Source: Lentzea terrae (lineage in GTDB: Bacteria > Actinomycetota > Actinomycetes > Mycobacteriales > Pseudonocardiaceae). From it: 64,000 bases of DNA. The notes beneath the pieces are model-generated. The model ran no database searches, was not told the origin of the DNA, and saw nothing but the letters and a program-made list of their open reading frames with translations. Below are positions 1-8,458 of this stretch, one piece after another (position 1 is the first letter of the stretch; every line of letters starts with the position of its first letter). Location: assembly GCF_003265345.1 (NCBI RefSeq), contig NZ_QFWW01000024.1, positions 122,679 to 186,678 on the forward strand, read 5' to 3'. The position numbers were made by a program, and so were the translations under genes.

Positions 1-2357
1 GTCGCGAGACCCAGCGCCACGCCGACCGCGAGGCCGAGCACCGCGCCGAACACCGAGATCACCACCGACTCGACGGTGATCATCCGCATCACCTGCGACC
101 GCCGCATGCCGATGGCCCGCAGCAGACCCAGTTCGCGGGTCCGCTCGATCACCGACAGGGCGAGCGTGTTGATGACGCCGAGGACCGCGATCAGGATCGC
201 CAGCGCCAGCAGGATCTGGATCATCAGCAGGACCGTGTCGAACTGCGAGGTCGTCTGCTTCACGAACGCGCTGCGGTCCTGCACGGTGATCTCGGGGTTG
301 TCCGCGAACAGCGGCTCGATGCGCTTCTGCACGTCCACCGCCGACGCGCCCGGCTTCGTCTGCACGAACGCCTGGCCGATCTGGTCGGACCGGAAGCCCT
401 TGCCCGCCGACTCCGGCAGCACCAGCGCGCCCTGCAGCACCTGCGTCTTGGCCCAGATGAACCCGACGGTGAACGTCTGAGGTTCGGCCTTGGCCAGTTG
501 CAGGGTCAGCGTGCTGCCGACCGAGAGGCCCTTCTCGGACGCGAGGTCCTCCGGCATCGCGATCTGGTTGTCCTTGAGCGGTGCGATGTCGCCGAACTTC
601 GGCTTGAGGCCGAGCATCTGCTTCATCGCGGGCACGCTGGTCGGGGCGATGGCGAACATCTGGTCCTCGCCCTGCAGCACGCCGTCGGAGGCCCAGCCGA
701 ACGCGGAGCCCACGCCGTCGGTCTGCTCGACCTTCGTCAGCACGTCCCGCTTGAACGTCGCGGGCATGCCCTCCATCTGGCCCTCGCCGGAGATGATCAG
801 GTCGGTCTGGATCTGGCCCGCGGCCAGCTTCTCGATCGACTTGGTCGCCGACGTGAGCACCACGCTCACGCCGGTGATCAGCGAGATGCCGACCATCAGC
901 GCGGCCGCGGTGATCGCGGTCCGGCGCGGGTTGCGCGCGGAGTTCCTGCGGCCCAGCAGGCCTGGCATCGACCACGACAGCAGGCGGCCGATCAACGACA
1001 CCATCGGTTTGGACAGCAGCGGGGTCAGCAACGCGACACCGACGAACGCCACCAGGATGCCGCCGAAGATCAGCGGCAGCGATCCGTTGTTGAACCCGAA
1101 GCCGAGGCCAGTGCCGCCCAGCGCCACGACCACGGCACCGAAGATCGTGATCTTCGTGAGCGGCCGGTCCGGCGTCGCCGCCTCCCGCATCGCCGCGACC
1201 GGGGCGATCCGCGACGCCCGCAGCGCCGGCAGCACCGCCGCGATCACCGTGACGATCATGCCGACCGCGAACGACGAGATGATCGCCGACATCGGCACGC
1301 CGATGCCCGCGAGGTGCAGGTTGCCGCCGCCGACCGTGCTGAAGATGTTGGCCAGCAACGCACCCACGCCGATGCCGGCCCCGAGGCCGACGATCGAGGC
1401 GATCAGGCCGATCACCAGTGCCTCCAGCACCACGGACCCGATGACCTGGCCGCGTGACGCACCCATCGACCGCAGCAGCGCCAGCTCACGCGTGCGCTGG
1501 GCGACGATGATGGAGAACGTGTTGAGGATGATGAAGATGCCGACGAACAACGCGATGCCGGCGAACCCGAGCAGCACGTAGTTGAAGAACTTCAGGCCCT
1601 CGTTGATCTGGTCGGCCTGCTCCTTCGCCAGCACCGCACCGGTCTTCACGTCGTAACCGGAGCCCATCTTCGCTGCGACCGCGTCACGCAACGCGTCGTC
1701 GGACGTGCCCTGTGCCGCCGTGACCGTGACGCCCGAGAACTTGTCCTTCCCGCCCAGCAACAGCTGCTGCGCGACGGGCTCGGTGAACGCGACCGACAGC
1801 TCACCGCCCAGCGAGTCACGGCCGCCCGCGTACTCGAACACGCCAGAGATCTTGAAGGTCTTCTTGGGCTCCAACGTGAGCAGCGAGATCTCGTCGCCCA
1901 CCTTGAACTGACCGGTGGACGCCAGGAACGCGCCGACCGCGACCTCGCCCTCCGCCTGGGGCGCCTTGCCGTCCCGGATCTTCTCCTGGCCGGTGCCCGT
2001 CCAGTTGAACCCGATCCGCGGCGCGCCCGACGTGGTCATGACCTTGCCGTTCTTGCCGATCGGCCGCGCAGAACCCTGCACGTCACCAACGGCCGACGCC
2101 ACGCCCGGCACCGACTTCACGTCCGCGATCGTCTGGGGCGTCAGCGGTACGGGCTCCTTGCCCTTCTCCGCCTTCGGTGCCACCGAAACGTCCACATTGG
2201 CGTAAGCCGACGAGAACAGGTCGGTGAACGAACGCTGAAGCGTGTCGGTCAGCACGAACGAACCGGACACGAACATCACGCCCAGCACCACGGCGAGCGC
2301 GGACAGCACGAGCCGGAGCTTGCGCGACAGCAAGCTCTTGATAGTCGCCTTAAACAT
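1..2357 (-). CDS. FtsX-family ABC transporter permease (3' end outside window)
   Basis: Membrane subunit of a MacB/LolCDE-like ABC system, partner of the ATPase that overlaps it. Translation from the ATG at 2357 gives about 785 visible residues, open at the window edge; such actinomycete permeases usually have about 850. It begins MFKATIKSLLSRK, has a TM near residues 17-38, an extracytoplasmic domain, a TM group near 258-450 carrying the FtsX-type motif RELALLRSMGAS, another TM near 485, a second outer domain, and a TM near 722-745 followed by RELGLLRAIGM. Duplicated FtsX cores are typical of single-subunit permeases. The start overlaps the ATPase stop by 8 bases (ATGTTTAA), so translation is coupled. 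Substrate unknown; lipid, peptide or antibiotic export is possible. Confidence 0.9.
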   Translation of the reverse strand, partial: MFKATIKSLLSRKLRLVLSALAVVLGVMFVSGSFVLTDTLQRSFTDLFSSAYANVDVSVAPKAEKGKEPVPLTPQTIADVKSVPGVASAVGDVQGSARPIGKNGKVMTTSGAPRIGFNWTGTGQEKIRDGKAPQAEGEVAVGAFLASTGQFKVGDEISLLTLEPKKTFKISGVFEYAGGRDSLGGELSVAFTEPVAQQLLLGGKDKFSGVTVTAAQGTSDDALRDAVAAKMGSGYDVKTGAVLAKEQADQINEGLKFFNYVLLGFAGIALFVGIFIILNTFSIIVAQRTRELALLRSMGASRGQVIGSVVLEALVIGLIASIVGLGAGIGVGALLANIFSTVGGGNLHLAGIGVPMSAIISSFAVGMIVTVIAAVLPALRASRIAPVAAMREAATPDRPLTKITIFGAVVVALGGTGLGFGFNNGSLPLIFGGILVAFVGVALLTPLLSKPMVSLIGRLLSWSMPGLLGRRNSARNPRRTAITAAALMVGISLITGVSVVLTSATKSIEKLAAGQIQTDLIISGEGQMEGMPATFKRDVLTKVEQTDGVGSAFGWASDGVLQGEDQMFAIAPTSVPAMKQMLGLKPKFGDIAPLKDNQIAMPEDLASEKGLSVGSTLTLQLAKAEPQTFTVGFIWAKTQVLQGALVLPESAGKGFRSDQIGQAFVQTKPGASAVDVQKRIEPLFADNPEITVQDRSAFVKQTTSQFDTVLLMIQILLALAILIAVLGVINTLALSVIERTRELGLLRAIGMRRSQVMRMITVESVVISVFGAVLGLAVGVALGLA

Positions 2358-3105
2358 GCGGCACCGCGACGTCGTCGAGGTGCTTCATCGTCTCCAGAAC
2401 TTCTTCCGCGGACGGCGAAAGCAGCTCGCGGACGATCTGGCCGTCCTTGAGGAAGATGACGCGGTCGGCGTACGAAGCGGCGTTCGGGTCGTGCGTGACC
2501 ATCACGATCGTCTGCCCGAACTCACGGGCGGACCGCTGCAGGAACCCCAGCACCTCGGCACCGGACTGCGAGTCCAGGTTGCCGGTCGGCTCGTCCGCGA
2601 ACACGACGTCGGGCCGCGACACCAACGCCCGCGCACAAGCCACGCGCTGCTGCTGGCCACCCGAGAGCTGCGTCGGCCGGTGGGTCAGCCTGTCCCTCAG
2701 ACCCACCGTGTCGACGACGACGTCGAACCAAGCCCGGTCGACCTTCTTGCCGCCGATCGAGAGCGGCAGCGTGATGTTCTCCTCCGCGGTCAGCGTCGGC
2801 AGCAGGTTGAACTGCTGGAAGATGAAGCCGACCTTGTCGCGCCGCAGTTCGGTCAGACCGCGGTCCTTCAACCCGGTGACCTTCGTGTCGCCGATCCACA
2901 CCTCGCCGCCGGTCACGTCGTCGAGTCCCGCGAGGCAGTGCATCAGCGTCGACTTGCCCGACCCCGACGGGCCCATGATCGCAGTGAACCTGGACTTCTC
3001 CAGGTCGACGCTCACCCCCGCGAGCGCGGTCACGGCAGCGTCGCCGGACCCGTACTTCTTCCACACGTCAACGGCTCTGGCCGCGACTCCATCGGACGCG
3101 CTCAC
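2350..3105 (-). CDS. ABC transporter ATP-binding protein, MacB/LolD type
   Basis: ATPase of 251 residues that powers the coupled FtsX permease. The Walker A motif GPSGSGKST lies at residues 45-53. The Q-loop region (FIFQQFNLLPTLT), the signature LSGGQQQR, the Walker B region FADEPTGNLD and the switch histidine (MVTHD) are all present. I chose the GTG at 3105 because AGGAGG lies 9 bases upstream; the reading frame stays open to 3180 without comparable support. No regulator is adjacent. A perfect 18-base palindrome lies about 120 bases upstream and could be an operator. Confidence 0.93.
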   Translation of the reverse strand: MSASDGVAARAVDVWKKYGSGDAAVTALAGVSVDLEKSRFTAIMGPSGSGKSTLMHCLAGLDDVTGGEVWIGDTKVTGLKDRGLTELRRDKVGFIFQQFNLLPTLTAEENITLPLSIGGKKVDRAWFDVVVDTVGLRDRLTHRPTQLSGGQQQRVACARALVSRPDVVFADEPTGNLDSQSGAEVLGFLQRSAREFGQTIVMVTHDPNAASYADRVIFLKDGQIVRELLSPSAEEVLETMKHLDDVAVPHV

Positions 3106-3227
3106 TGTCTGTCCCCTCCTGTGGGTCTCGTGCGCACCATCTTCGGCGACACGGGCACACCGAAGGGTCAGGTCTTCCACTGAGACGACCCTGAGATTAA
3201 CCCCGGCGACCCGCCCCCTGCCGCCAC

Positions 3228-3245
3228 GCTGAGAGATCTCTCAGC
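3228..3245. promoter_or_regulatory. Perfect 18-bp palindrome upstream of the ABC operon
   Basis: GCTGAGAGATCTCTCAGC reads the same on both strands. It lies between the end of the gene at 3325-3810 and the ABC ATPase start at 3105, about 123 bases upstream of that start. The arms meet with no spacer, which suits a protein-binding site better than a terminator. The binding protein is unknown. Confidence 0.4.
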
Positions 3246-3290
3246 TGCGCTGCGTGTGCAGACAGATGCGGTGCGGAAGAAACGGTATTT

Positions 3291-3306
3291 CACTGCGGGC
3301 GCAGTG
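3291..3306 (-). terminator. Short hairpin after the 3325-3810 gene
   Basis: CACTGCG and CGCAGTG form a 7-bp stem with a 2-base spacer, 19 bases beyond the stop codon of the minus-strand gene. On the minus strand AAATACC follows it. It may be a weak terminator; it could equally be an operator. Confidence 0.3.
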
Positions 3307-3324
3307 TCTTCCGCCTTCCGATGA

Positions 3325-3810
3325 CTAGGCCGTCAACTTCCGTCGCATTGCGACGGTGGGTTCCATTCGCCACGAAACCAGTTCGACGCGGAGGCCTTCC
3401 CTCAACGCGTTCTCGGCGAGCCAGTGGTCCACGTCCTGGCGATAGGCGCGAGCCGGCCTGGGCCAGCGGTCCAGCCACTGCGCGAACGCCGCGTTGCACG
3501 CGATCGGACCGCCCGGTGGACGCACGCCGAGCACGAGCACGGGATCCTCTCCGGTGGCGAAAGAGGCGGCGATGTCGTGCGCACCGCCGAAGAGGATCCG
3601 ATCCGCACCCAACTCACGGGCTTTGTCCGCCACCCCGAAGAACGCCGACCCGCGCCCGTGTGCGCGCACCACCAGCTGATGCGCGCCGAAGTCGGTGTCG
3701 AGGAACTCGTCGGCGTACGTGCCGTCATCGGCCAGCACCAGCACGTTCGTGCCGCCGGGGAGCTCCCCGACCTGCCCAGGATGCGTGATGCCGATGACGG
3801 TGATGCCCAC
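3325..3810 (-). CDS. Hypothetical protein, 161 aa
   Basis: I do not recognise this family. The GTG start at 3810 gives MGITVIGITHPGQVG, an alternating hydrophobic beta start followed by a small alpha/beta-looking protein with a glycine-rich segment (ILFGGAHDI) near residue 75. There is no signal peptide or membrane segment. Upstream ribosome-binding sequence is poor. It is 45 bases downstream of the flavin-dependent oxidoreductase on the same strand and could share its transcript. Codon use matches its neighbours. Confidence 0.55.
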   Translation of the reverse strand: MGITVIGITHPGQVGELPGGTNVLVLADDGTYADEFLDTDFGAHQLVVRAHGRGSAFFGVADKARELGADRILFGGAHDIAASFATGEDPVLVLGVRPPGGPIACNAAFAQWLDRWPRPARAYRQDVDHWLAENALREGLRVELVSWRMEPTVAMRRKLTA

Positions 3811-3855
3811 CCGAGAATCGTCGCGGATCTGTGTTAACCCTTGGCACCGTTGGTG

Positions 3856-4842
3856 TTAAACAAGTTTCGGCAGCACTTCCGCACCGAACAGGCGGATCGT
3901 CTCGATCACCGACTCGGGCGGCATGCCACCGATGTCCACCATCACCAGGTGCGTGTCGATGCTCAGCAGCTCCGCCAACGCGTTGAGCCGCTGCGCGACC
4001 TCGTCCGGCGTCCCGCACACCGCCGCGCCGTCCATGATCGCGTCCACGTCGATGTCACCGTCGCCGCGCCACGGGTCGGCGAACCGCGCGTACTCGGCGA
4101 GGTGCGGCCGCCACCGGTCGCGCGCGTCCTCGTGCGCCACGAACACATGGCTCGGCACGCCGACGCGCCCGCCGGGGAAGCGTTCCCGGTACCGCTGCAC
4201 GACTTCGGCGTAGATCGACGGGTCGCGCAACGTGGACGGCAGCATCAGCGGCATCTTCAGCTCTGCCCCCAGATCGGCCGAGACCGCCGACCCGGAACCG
4301 ATCCACACCGTCGGCCGCGGCGCCTGCACCGGTCGTGGCGTCGTGGTCACGTGGCTGAGCGGGCCGCGGAACCGGCCGTCCCAGCTCACCTCCGGCTCCT
4401 CCAGCAGCTTGATGAGCAACCGCAGGTGCTCCTCGAACCGCTCCCGCAGCTGGCCCGGCTGCACGCCGAACGCCGCGTCGGTCTGCTGGTCGACGCCGCG
4501 CGCCACGATCAGCTCGGCCCGGCCGTCGGACAGCACGTCCAGCGTGGCCAGCGACTCCGCGACCAGGACCGGGTCGCGGTGGGCCAGCAGCGTCACGCCG
4601 GTGGACAGCTTCAACCTGGACGTCCGCGCGGCTACACCGGCGAGGAGCAGTTCGGGTGCCGACACGATGTAGCGGGTGAAGTGGTGCTCGCCGATCGCCA
4701 CACCCGCGAAGCCCGCCTCCTCGGCCACGACGGCCTGCTCCACCATCGCCCGCAGGCGGTCGGCCTGGGACACCTCCTCGCCCGTGCACGGGTTGGGCAG
4801 GTGGTCACCCAGGATCAGGAGGTAGACGTCCATGCGGGCCAT
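3856..4842 (-). CDS. LLM-class flavin-dependent oxidoreductase (luciferase-like)
   Basis: Flavin-dependent monooxygenase or dehydrogenase of the bacterial luciferase TIM-barrel superfamily, 328 residues, full length. Family features include an N-terminal strand (MDVYLLILGDH), AGFAGVAIGEHHF near residues 44-56, and the late segment AVCGTPDEVAQRL, typical of FMN/F420-type members. The substrate cannot be read from sequence. The start may be the ATG at 4842 or the one at 4833. It diverges from the acetyltransferase at 4863 with only 20 bases between. Confidence 0.88.
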   Translation of the reverse strand: MARMDVYLLILGDHLPNPCTGEEVSQADRLRAMVEQAVVAEEAGFAGVAIGEHHFTRYIVSAPELLLAGVAARTSRLKLSTGVTLLAHRDPVLVAESLATLDVLSDGRAELIVARGVDQQTDAAFGVQPGQLRERFEEHLRLLIKLLEEPEVSWDGRFRGPLSHVTTTPRPVQAPRPTVWIGSGSAVSADLGAELKMPLMLPSTLRDPSIYAEVVQRYRERFPGGRVGVPSHVFVAHEDARDRWRPHLAEYARFADPWRGDGDIDVDAIMDGAAVCGTPDEVAQRLNALAELLSIDTHLVMVDIGGMPPESVIETIRLFGAEVLPKLV

Positions 4843-4862
4843 TTTCCATTGCCCAGGGCAAG

Positions 4863-5141
4863 ATGGTTGACGTGGTCAACAACAACGAGGCCCAGAGCCG
4901 CTACGAGGTCCACGTCGACGGCGCGCTCGCCGGGTTCCTGGAGTACCGGACCATCGGAGACGTCATCGCGCTGGTGCACACCGAGGTCGACGAGGCCTAC
5001 GCCGGGCAGGGGCTCGGCGGCCAGCTCGCCAAGTTCGCACTCGACGACGCGCAGGCTCGTGGGGTAAAGGTTTCCCCACTCTGCCCGTTCGTGGCGAAGT
5101 ACATCGACAAGCACCCCGAATACCGTGTTACCGTCCGGTAG
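4863..5141 (+). CDS. Small GNAT-like N-acetyltransferase (COG2388 type)
   Basis: Protein of 92 residues matching the short acetyltransferase-like family related to yeast and human GTLF3B. The acetyl-CoA loop is visible as AYAGQGLGGQLAKFAL near residues 46-61, followed by the family pattern CPFVAKYIDKHPEY near 74-87. The fold is a minimal GNAT core; physiological substrates of this family are not established. GTG at 4872 is an alternative start. It is divergent from the flavin oxidoreductase. Confidence 0.85.
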   Translation: MVDVVNNNEAQSRYEVHVDGALAGFLEYRTIGDVIALVHTEVDEAYAGQGLGGQLAKFALDDAQARGVKVSPLCPFVAKYIDKHPEYRVTVR

Positions 5142-5175
5142 ATAGTTGCAAGCGCTAACAATGAGGTGAGCGGGC

Positions 5176-6174
5176 GTGTGGAGTGAACCGGGCGCGTTCG
5201 AGGTGGCACCAGGAGTGCACCGCATCCCGCTGCCGTTGCCGAACGACGGCCTGCGCGCGGTCAACGTCTACGCGATCGAGGACGGCGACGGCCTGGTCAT
5301 GGTCGACTCCGGCTGGGCGCTGGACGAGGCACGTGACCAGCTGGAAGCCGCGCTGGGCACGTTGAACAAGGGTTTCGAGGACATCCGGCGGTTCCTCGTC
5401 ACGCACGTGCACCGCGACCACTTCACGATGGCGGTGTCGTTGCGGCGCCTGTTCGGCGCTCGCATCGGGCTCGGCCTCGGCGAGCAGCCGTCGCTCCGGC
5501 ACATCCTGCACGGGCAGGAGGACCAGCACGTTTCCGACCTGCGCAAATGGGGTGCGGGCGAGCTGGCTGAGACGTGGATCAAGATCATGCACCACGTCAA
5601 CCGCGACGACGCCCTGCGCGACTACGAGGAACCGGACGAGTGGCTCGTCCGCAGCACGGTCGACCTCGAACACCGCAAGCTCGAGGTCGTCCCGACGCCC
5701 GGCCACACGCGCGGGCACGTCGTGTTCGTCGACCACACCGCTCGAGTGCTGTTCTCCGGCGACCACGTGCTCCCGCACATCACGCCGTCGATCGGCTTCG
5801 AGCCGTTGCGACCCGAACTGCCGCTCGGCGACTACATGACCTCGTTGCGGCTCACGCGCGAGTTGCCGGACCTCAAGCTGTTGCCGGCGCACGGCCCGGT
5901 GACCGACAGCTCGCACGAACGTGTCGATGAGTTGCTGCACCACCACGAACAGCGTCTGGAAGAGATCCTGAGGGCGGTCAGCGGCAGCGCGTTCGAGACC
6001 GCCCGCAAGATCGGCTGGACCCGGCGTCAGCGCCGGTTCGACGATCTCGACATGTTCAACCAGGTGCTGGCCATCGGCGAGACGGCCGCGCACCTCGACG
6101 TTCTGGTCGAACGTGGCGAATTGACCCGAACGGTGAACGCGGGCGTGCTCGAATACCAGCGTGACACCGTTTGA
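5176..6174 (+). CDS. MBL-fold metallo-hydrolase
   Basis: Metallo-beta-lactamase superfamily hydrolase of 332 residues, probably binding two metal ions. The signature THVHRDHF (THxHxDH) lies near residues 76-83; further ligands are in PTPGHTRGH and SGDHVLPH near 175-200, and LPAHGP near 236. A helical extension after residue 245 carries HHHEQRLEEI, as in LACTB2/glyoxalase-II-like members. The GTG at 5176 is preceded by GAGGTGAG. The 3' end overlaps the PlsC-like gene by 14 bases, so the two are co-transcribed. Substrate unknown; a thioester or CoA ester is possible. Confidence 0.88.
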   Translation: MWSEPGAFEVAPGVHRIPLPLPNDGLRAVNVYAIEDGDGLVMVDSGWALDEARDQLEAALGTLNKGFEDIRRFLVTHVHRDHFTMAVSLRRLFGARIGLGLGEQPSLRHILHGQEDQHVSDLRKWGAGELAETWIKIMHHVNRDDALRDYEEPDEWLVRSTVDLEHRKLEVVPTPGHTRGHVVFVDHTARVLFSGDHVLPHITPSIGFEPLRPELPLGDYMTSLRLTRELPDLKLLPAHGPVTDSSHERVDELLHHHEQRLEEILRAVSGSAFETARKIGWTRRQRRFDDLDMFNQVLAIGETAAHLDVLVERGELTRTVNAGVLEYQRDTV

Positions 6175-6901
6175 GCTGGCCGCCTGGACCTGGAAGATGC
6201 CCCGCAGAGGCCGGGGGTTCTGGTTCTCGCTGGCGATCGACGTGCTGTGGCCGATCGTGGTGCTGTTCGTCCGCCTCGACGTGCGCGGCCGGCAGCACGT
6301 GCCGGGCAACGGCGGCGTGATCCTCGCGTTCAACCACCTGTCGAACTCCGACACCGTCGCCGCCGTGGTGTTCGCGCTGATGTCCAAGCGGGTGCCGCGC
6401 GTGCTGGCCAAGGCGTCGCTGTGGCGCACCCCGGTCATCGGCTGGGTCATGCGGTCCGGCGGCCACATCCCGGTCGAACGCGGCTCGGTCAAGGCCGCCG
6501 AGGCTCTGAAGCCGGCGGTGGAAGCCTTGCAGGCGGGGGAGTGCGTGATGGTGTTCCCCGAGGGCACGTTCACCAACGACCCCGACAACTGGCCGATGAA
6601 GGGCAAGTCCGGTGTCGCGCGGATGGCCCTGGAGGCCCAGGTGCCGGTCGTGCCGGTCGCCGAGTGGGGCACGCAGGACCTGCTGCCGAGGGGCACGATC
6701 CTGCCGAGGTTGTTGCCGCGCAAACGGGTCGAGGTGGTGGCGGGCGCGCCGGTCGACCTGTCCGACCTCTACGACCGCGAGCTGACCGCCGAGGTGCTGG
6801 ACGAGGCCACCACGCGGGTCATGGACGCCATCACGACCATGTTGTCAGGCATACGTTCCGTGCAACGAGTCGTGCCAGAACAGGACCTTCGGCTGGAGTA
6901 G
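6161..6901 (+). CDS. 1-acyl-sn-glycerol-3-phosphate acyltransferase family protein (PlsC-like)
   Basis: Membrane-associated acyltransferase transferring an acyl group to lysophosphatidate or a related lipid. The catalytic motif NHLSNSD (NHx4D) is near residues 58-64 and the substrate-binding motif FPEGTFTND near 130. A hydrophobic segment (LAIDVLWPIVVLFV) precedes the catalytic domain. Reading from the GTG at 6161 gives 246 residues overlapping the hydrolase gene; the ATG at 6197 is an alternative start that keeps all motifs. Actinobacteria carry many PlsC paralogues, so phosphatidate synthesis is not assured. Confidence 0.88.
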   Translation: MTPFELAAWTWKMPRRGRGFWFSLAIDVLWPIVVLFVRLDVRGRQHVPGNGGVILAFNHLSNSDTVAAVVFALMSKRVPRVLAKASLWRTPVIGWVMRSGGHIPVERGSVKAAEALKPAVEALQAGECVMVFPEGTFTNDPDNWPMKGKSGVARMALEAQVPVVPVAEWGTQDLLPRGTILPRLLPRKRVEVVAGAPVDLSDLYDRELTAEVLDEATTRVMDAITTMLSGIRSVQRVVPEQDLRLE

Positions 6902-6987
6902 CGAACAGGTTGCGCGAACTGCGATGAGTCCCGGCCCGGTCCGTGGTCTGCAGACACATCGACCTTCCTCGCGATTTGGAGGCAGCT

Positions 6988-7650
6988 TTGCGGCTCCTGC
7001 TCACGTCAGGCGGCGTCACGAACCCGAGCATCCACGCGGCGCTCGTACAGCTTCTCGGCAAGCCGATCTCCGAGTGCCACGCTCTCTGCATCCCGACCGC
7101 CCAGTGGGCCCACCCGATGTGCGGTCCGGCATCGGTGCAGGGACTCGTGGCCGCCAAGCCGGCGTGGCGGCACTTCTCCGGCCTGGGCTGGGCGTCGCTC
7201 GGCGTCCTCGAGCTCACCGCGCTGCCCACCATCGGCGCGCAGCGCTGGGTTCCGTGGATCCGGGACGCGGACGTGCTCCTGGTCGGCGGTGGCGACGCGA
7301 CCTACCTGTGCCACTGGATGCGTGAGTCCGGACTGGCAGATTTGCTGCCGTCGCTGCCCGACACGGTCTGGATCGGCATGAGCGCCGGAAGCATGGTGAT
7401 GACGCCGCGGATCGGGAAGTACTTCGTCGAGTGGCCGTCCGCGCCGGACGACCGCACCCTGGGAGTCGTCGACTTCTCGATCTTCCCGCACCTGAACGCC
7501 TTCCCCACGAACACCCTGGCCGACGCGGAGCGGTGGGCCGCCGACATCGGCGTGCCGGCCTACGCCATCGACGAACAGACCGCCATCAAGGTCGTCGACG
7601 GCTCCGTCGAGGTGGTCTCCGAAGGGCAATGGACAGCGTTCGCGGCGTAG
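6988..7650 (+). CDS. Peptidase E-like (S51 family, class I glutamine amidotransferase-like) protein
   Basis: Serine-hydrolase-like protein of 220 residues in the peptidase E/cyanophycinase superfamily. The nucleophile elbow is GMSAGSM, with the conserved loop VLLVGGGDATYL before it and the likely catalytic histidine in FPHLNAF. The E. coli family member cleaves Asp-X dipeptides; activity here is inferred. The TTG at 6988 is chosen because GGAGG lies 5 bases upstream and the protein then begins directly with the family strand RLLLTSGG. It converges on the RHIM-like gene with 24 bases between. Confidence 0.85.
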   Translation: MRLLLTSGGVTNPSIHAALVQLLGKPISECHALCIPTAQWAHPMCGPASVQGLVAAKPAWRHFSGLGWASLGVLELTALPTIGAQRWVPWIRDADVLLVGGGDATYLCHWMRESGLADLLPSLPDTVWIGMSAGSMVMTPRIGKYFVEWPSAPDDRTLGVVDFSIFPHLNAFPTNTLADAERWAADIGVPAYAIDEQTAIKVVDGSVEVVSEGQWTAFAA

Positions 7651-7674
7651 CGGCTGTCGTCGCGGCCGTGTTGG

Positions 7675-8100
7675 TCACGGGCGGTGCTTTTTGGCGCGTC
7701 GCCCAGAGCCGAAGAATGAGAATCGTGACCGGGCCGGGCTCGGTGGACCGGAGAGGTTGATCGTACCGACACCGAGTTGAACCATGGTGCCGTGGACGGT
7801 GCCGGTGTGGACGTTGCTGACGCTCTTCGCCTTGGGACCGAACAGCACCTCGGGCCAGAGAACGTCGAGCAGGATGGAGAAAGCGCCACCACCGTCATAG
7901 GCGGCCTTGAGGCCGTTCGCCAGTTCCTCAGCGAGGTGGACCGTGTCGGACTCATCTCCCGCGCGAGCCGCATCCAGCGCATCGCCCAGGCCGGGCACCG
8001 CACGGACCGCTTCCTCCAGCTGCGTCAGAGCTGCGGAATCCAACTCCTCCGCGGCGCCGATGAGTGCTGCGGCAACGGACAACATCCACATGTCCACCAT
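7675..8100 (-). CDS. Small helical protein with C-terminal RHIM-like amyloid signalling motif
   Basis: Protein of 141 residues read from the ATG at 8100, preceded by a G-rich stretch. Residues 1-75 look helical (LDSAALTQLEEAVRAVPG). Residues 95-118 carry SNVHTGTVHGTMVQLG followed by VGTINLSG, with the tetrad VQLG at 107-110. The VQ(L/V)G core flanked by N- and G-containing beta strands is the hallmark of RHIM amyloid motifs (IQIG, VQVG and VQLG in RIPK1, RIPK3 and TRIF) and of bacterial amyloid signalling sequences of the RHIM-like type, often G-x-V-x-G-x-x-VQAG in actinobacteria. The tail is basic and rich in Ser, Gly and Pro. Such motifs normally link a receptor and an effector, but no gene in this window carries a matching copy. 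Function is inferred from the motif only. Confidence 0.7.
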   Translation of the reverse strand: MVDMWMLSVAAALIGAAEELDSAALTQLEEAVRAVPGLGDALDAARAGDESDTVHLAEELANGLKAAYDGGGAFSILLDVLWPEVLFGPKAKSVSNVHTGTVHGTMVQLGVGTINLSGPPSPARSRFSFFGSGRRAKKHRP

Positions 8101-8274
8101 GGTCAGGCCCCCCAAGAGATACTGCGCCGCAGGTCGAACCGTTCGAGAACACCAACACTCGAATGGTCCAGACACGGTGATCCTTCTGGCCTGCAGAGGA
8201 TGCGCTGGTGGTTGCACCACCCGCCGCACGGGCGCTTCACGCATACGTTCCGCGCAAACGGGTAGCCGAAAAGC

Positions 8275-8409
8275 ATGACTATGCCGAACGAAATCAGCAG
8301 GCCGGGAGGGGATGGCCTGTGGGCACCGGTCATCCCCGAACCTCGTGACGACCAGCAGTGGGTCGTGCAGGCCGACGACGACCCGTTGATCGTGCGCAGC
8401 GTGGACTGA
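8275..8409 (+). CDS. Possible small protein, 44 aa
   Basis: An intact short frame starting ATG ACT ATG CCG and ending TGA, 49 bases before the GTG of the HTH/zinc-finger gene. The product MTMPNEISRPGGDGLWAPV continues with an acidic, DDD-containing tail ending LIVRSVD. It has no membrane segment and no motif I recognise. The ribosome-binding site is weak and the second ATG at 8281 could be used. It fills an otherwise empty gap and has GC-rich codon wobble, but it could be chance. Confidence 0.35.
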   Translation: MTMPNEISRPGGDGLWAPVIPEPRDDQQWVVQADDDPLIVRSVD

Positions 8410-8419
8410 CAGCAGGACT

Positions 8420-8455
8420 GTCTAGACACCCTAGACGCGTCTAGCTAGCCTAGAC
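8420..8455 (+). promoter_or_regulatory. CTAG-rich promoter/operator for the HTH/zinc-finger gene
   Basis: Five CTAG tetramers lie within 32 bases (8422, 8431, 8441, 8445, 8450). They form the 8-bp palindrome GTCTAGAC and the 14-bp palindrome CTAGACGCGTCTAG, followed by CTAGCTAG and CTAGAC. Interleaved with them is a promoter-like pair: TAGACA (8423-8428), a 17-base spacer and TAGCCT (8446-8451), 7 bases before the GTG start. This spacing fits a leaderless transcript. Autoregulation by the downstream HTH protein is an inference. Confidence 0.6.
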
Positions 8456-8458
8456 GAC

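Noticed and set aside
498..1457. Long plus-strand frame inside the ABC permease
   Set aside because: Arg/His/Asp-rich shadow of the FtsX-type gene on the minus strand.
5155..6723. 522-residue minus-strand frame over the MBL and PlsC genes
   Set aside because: No motif and overlaps two recognisable enzymes; typical antisense artefact.
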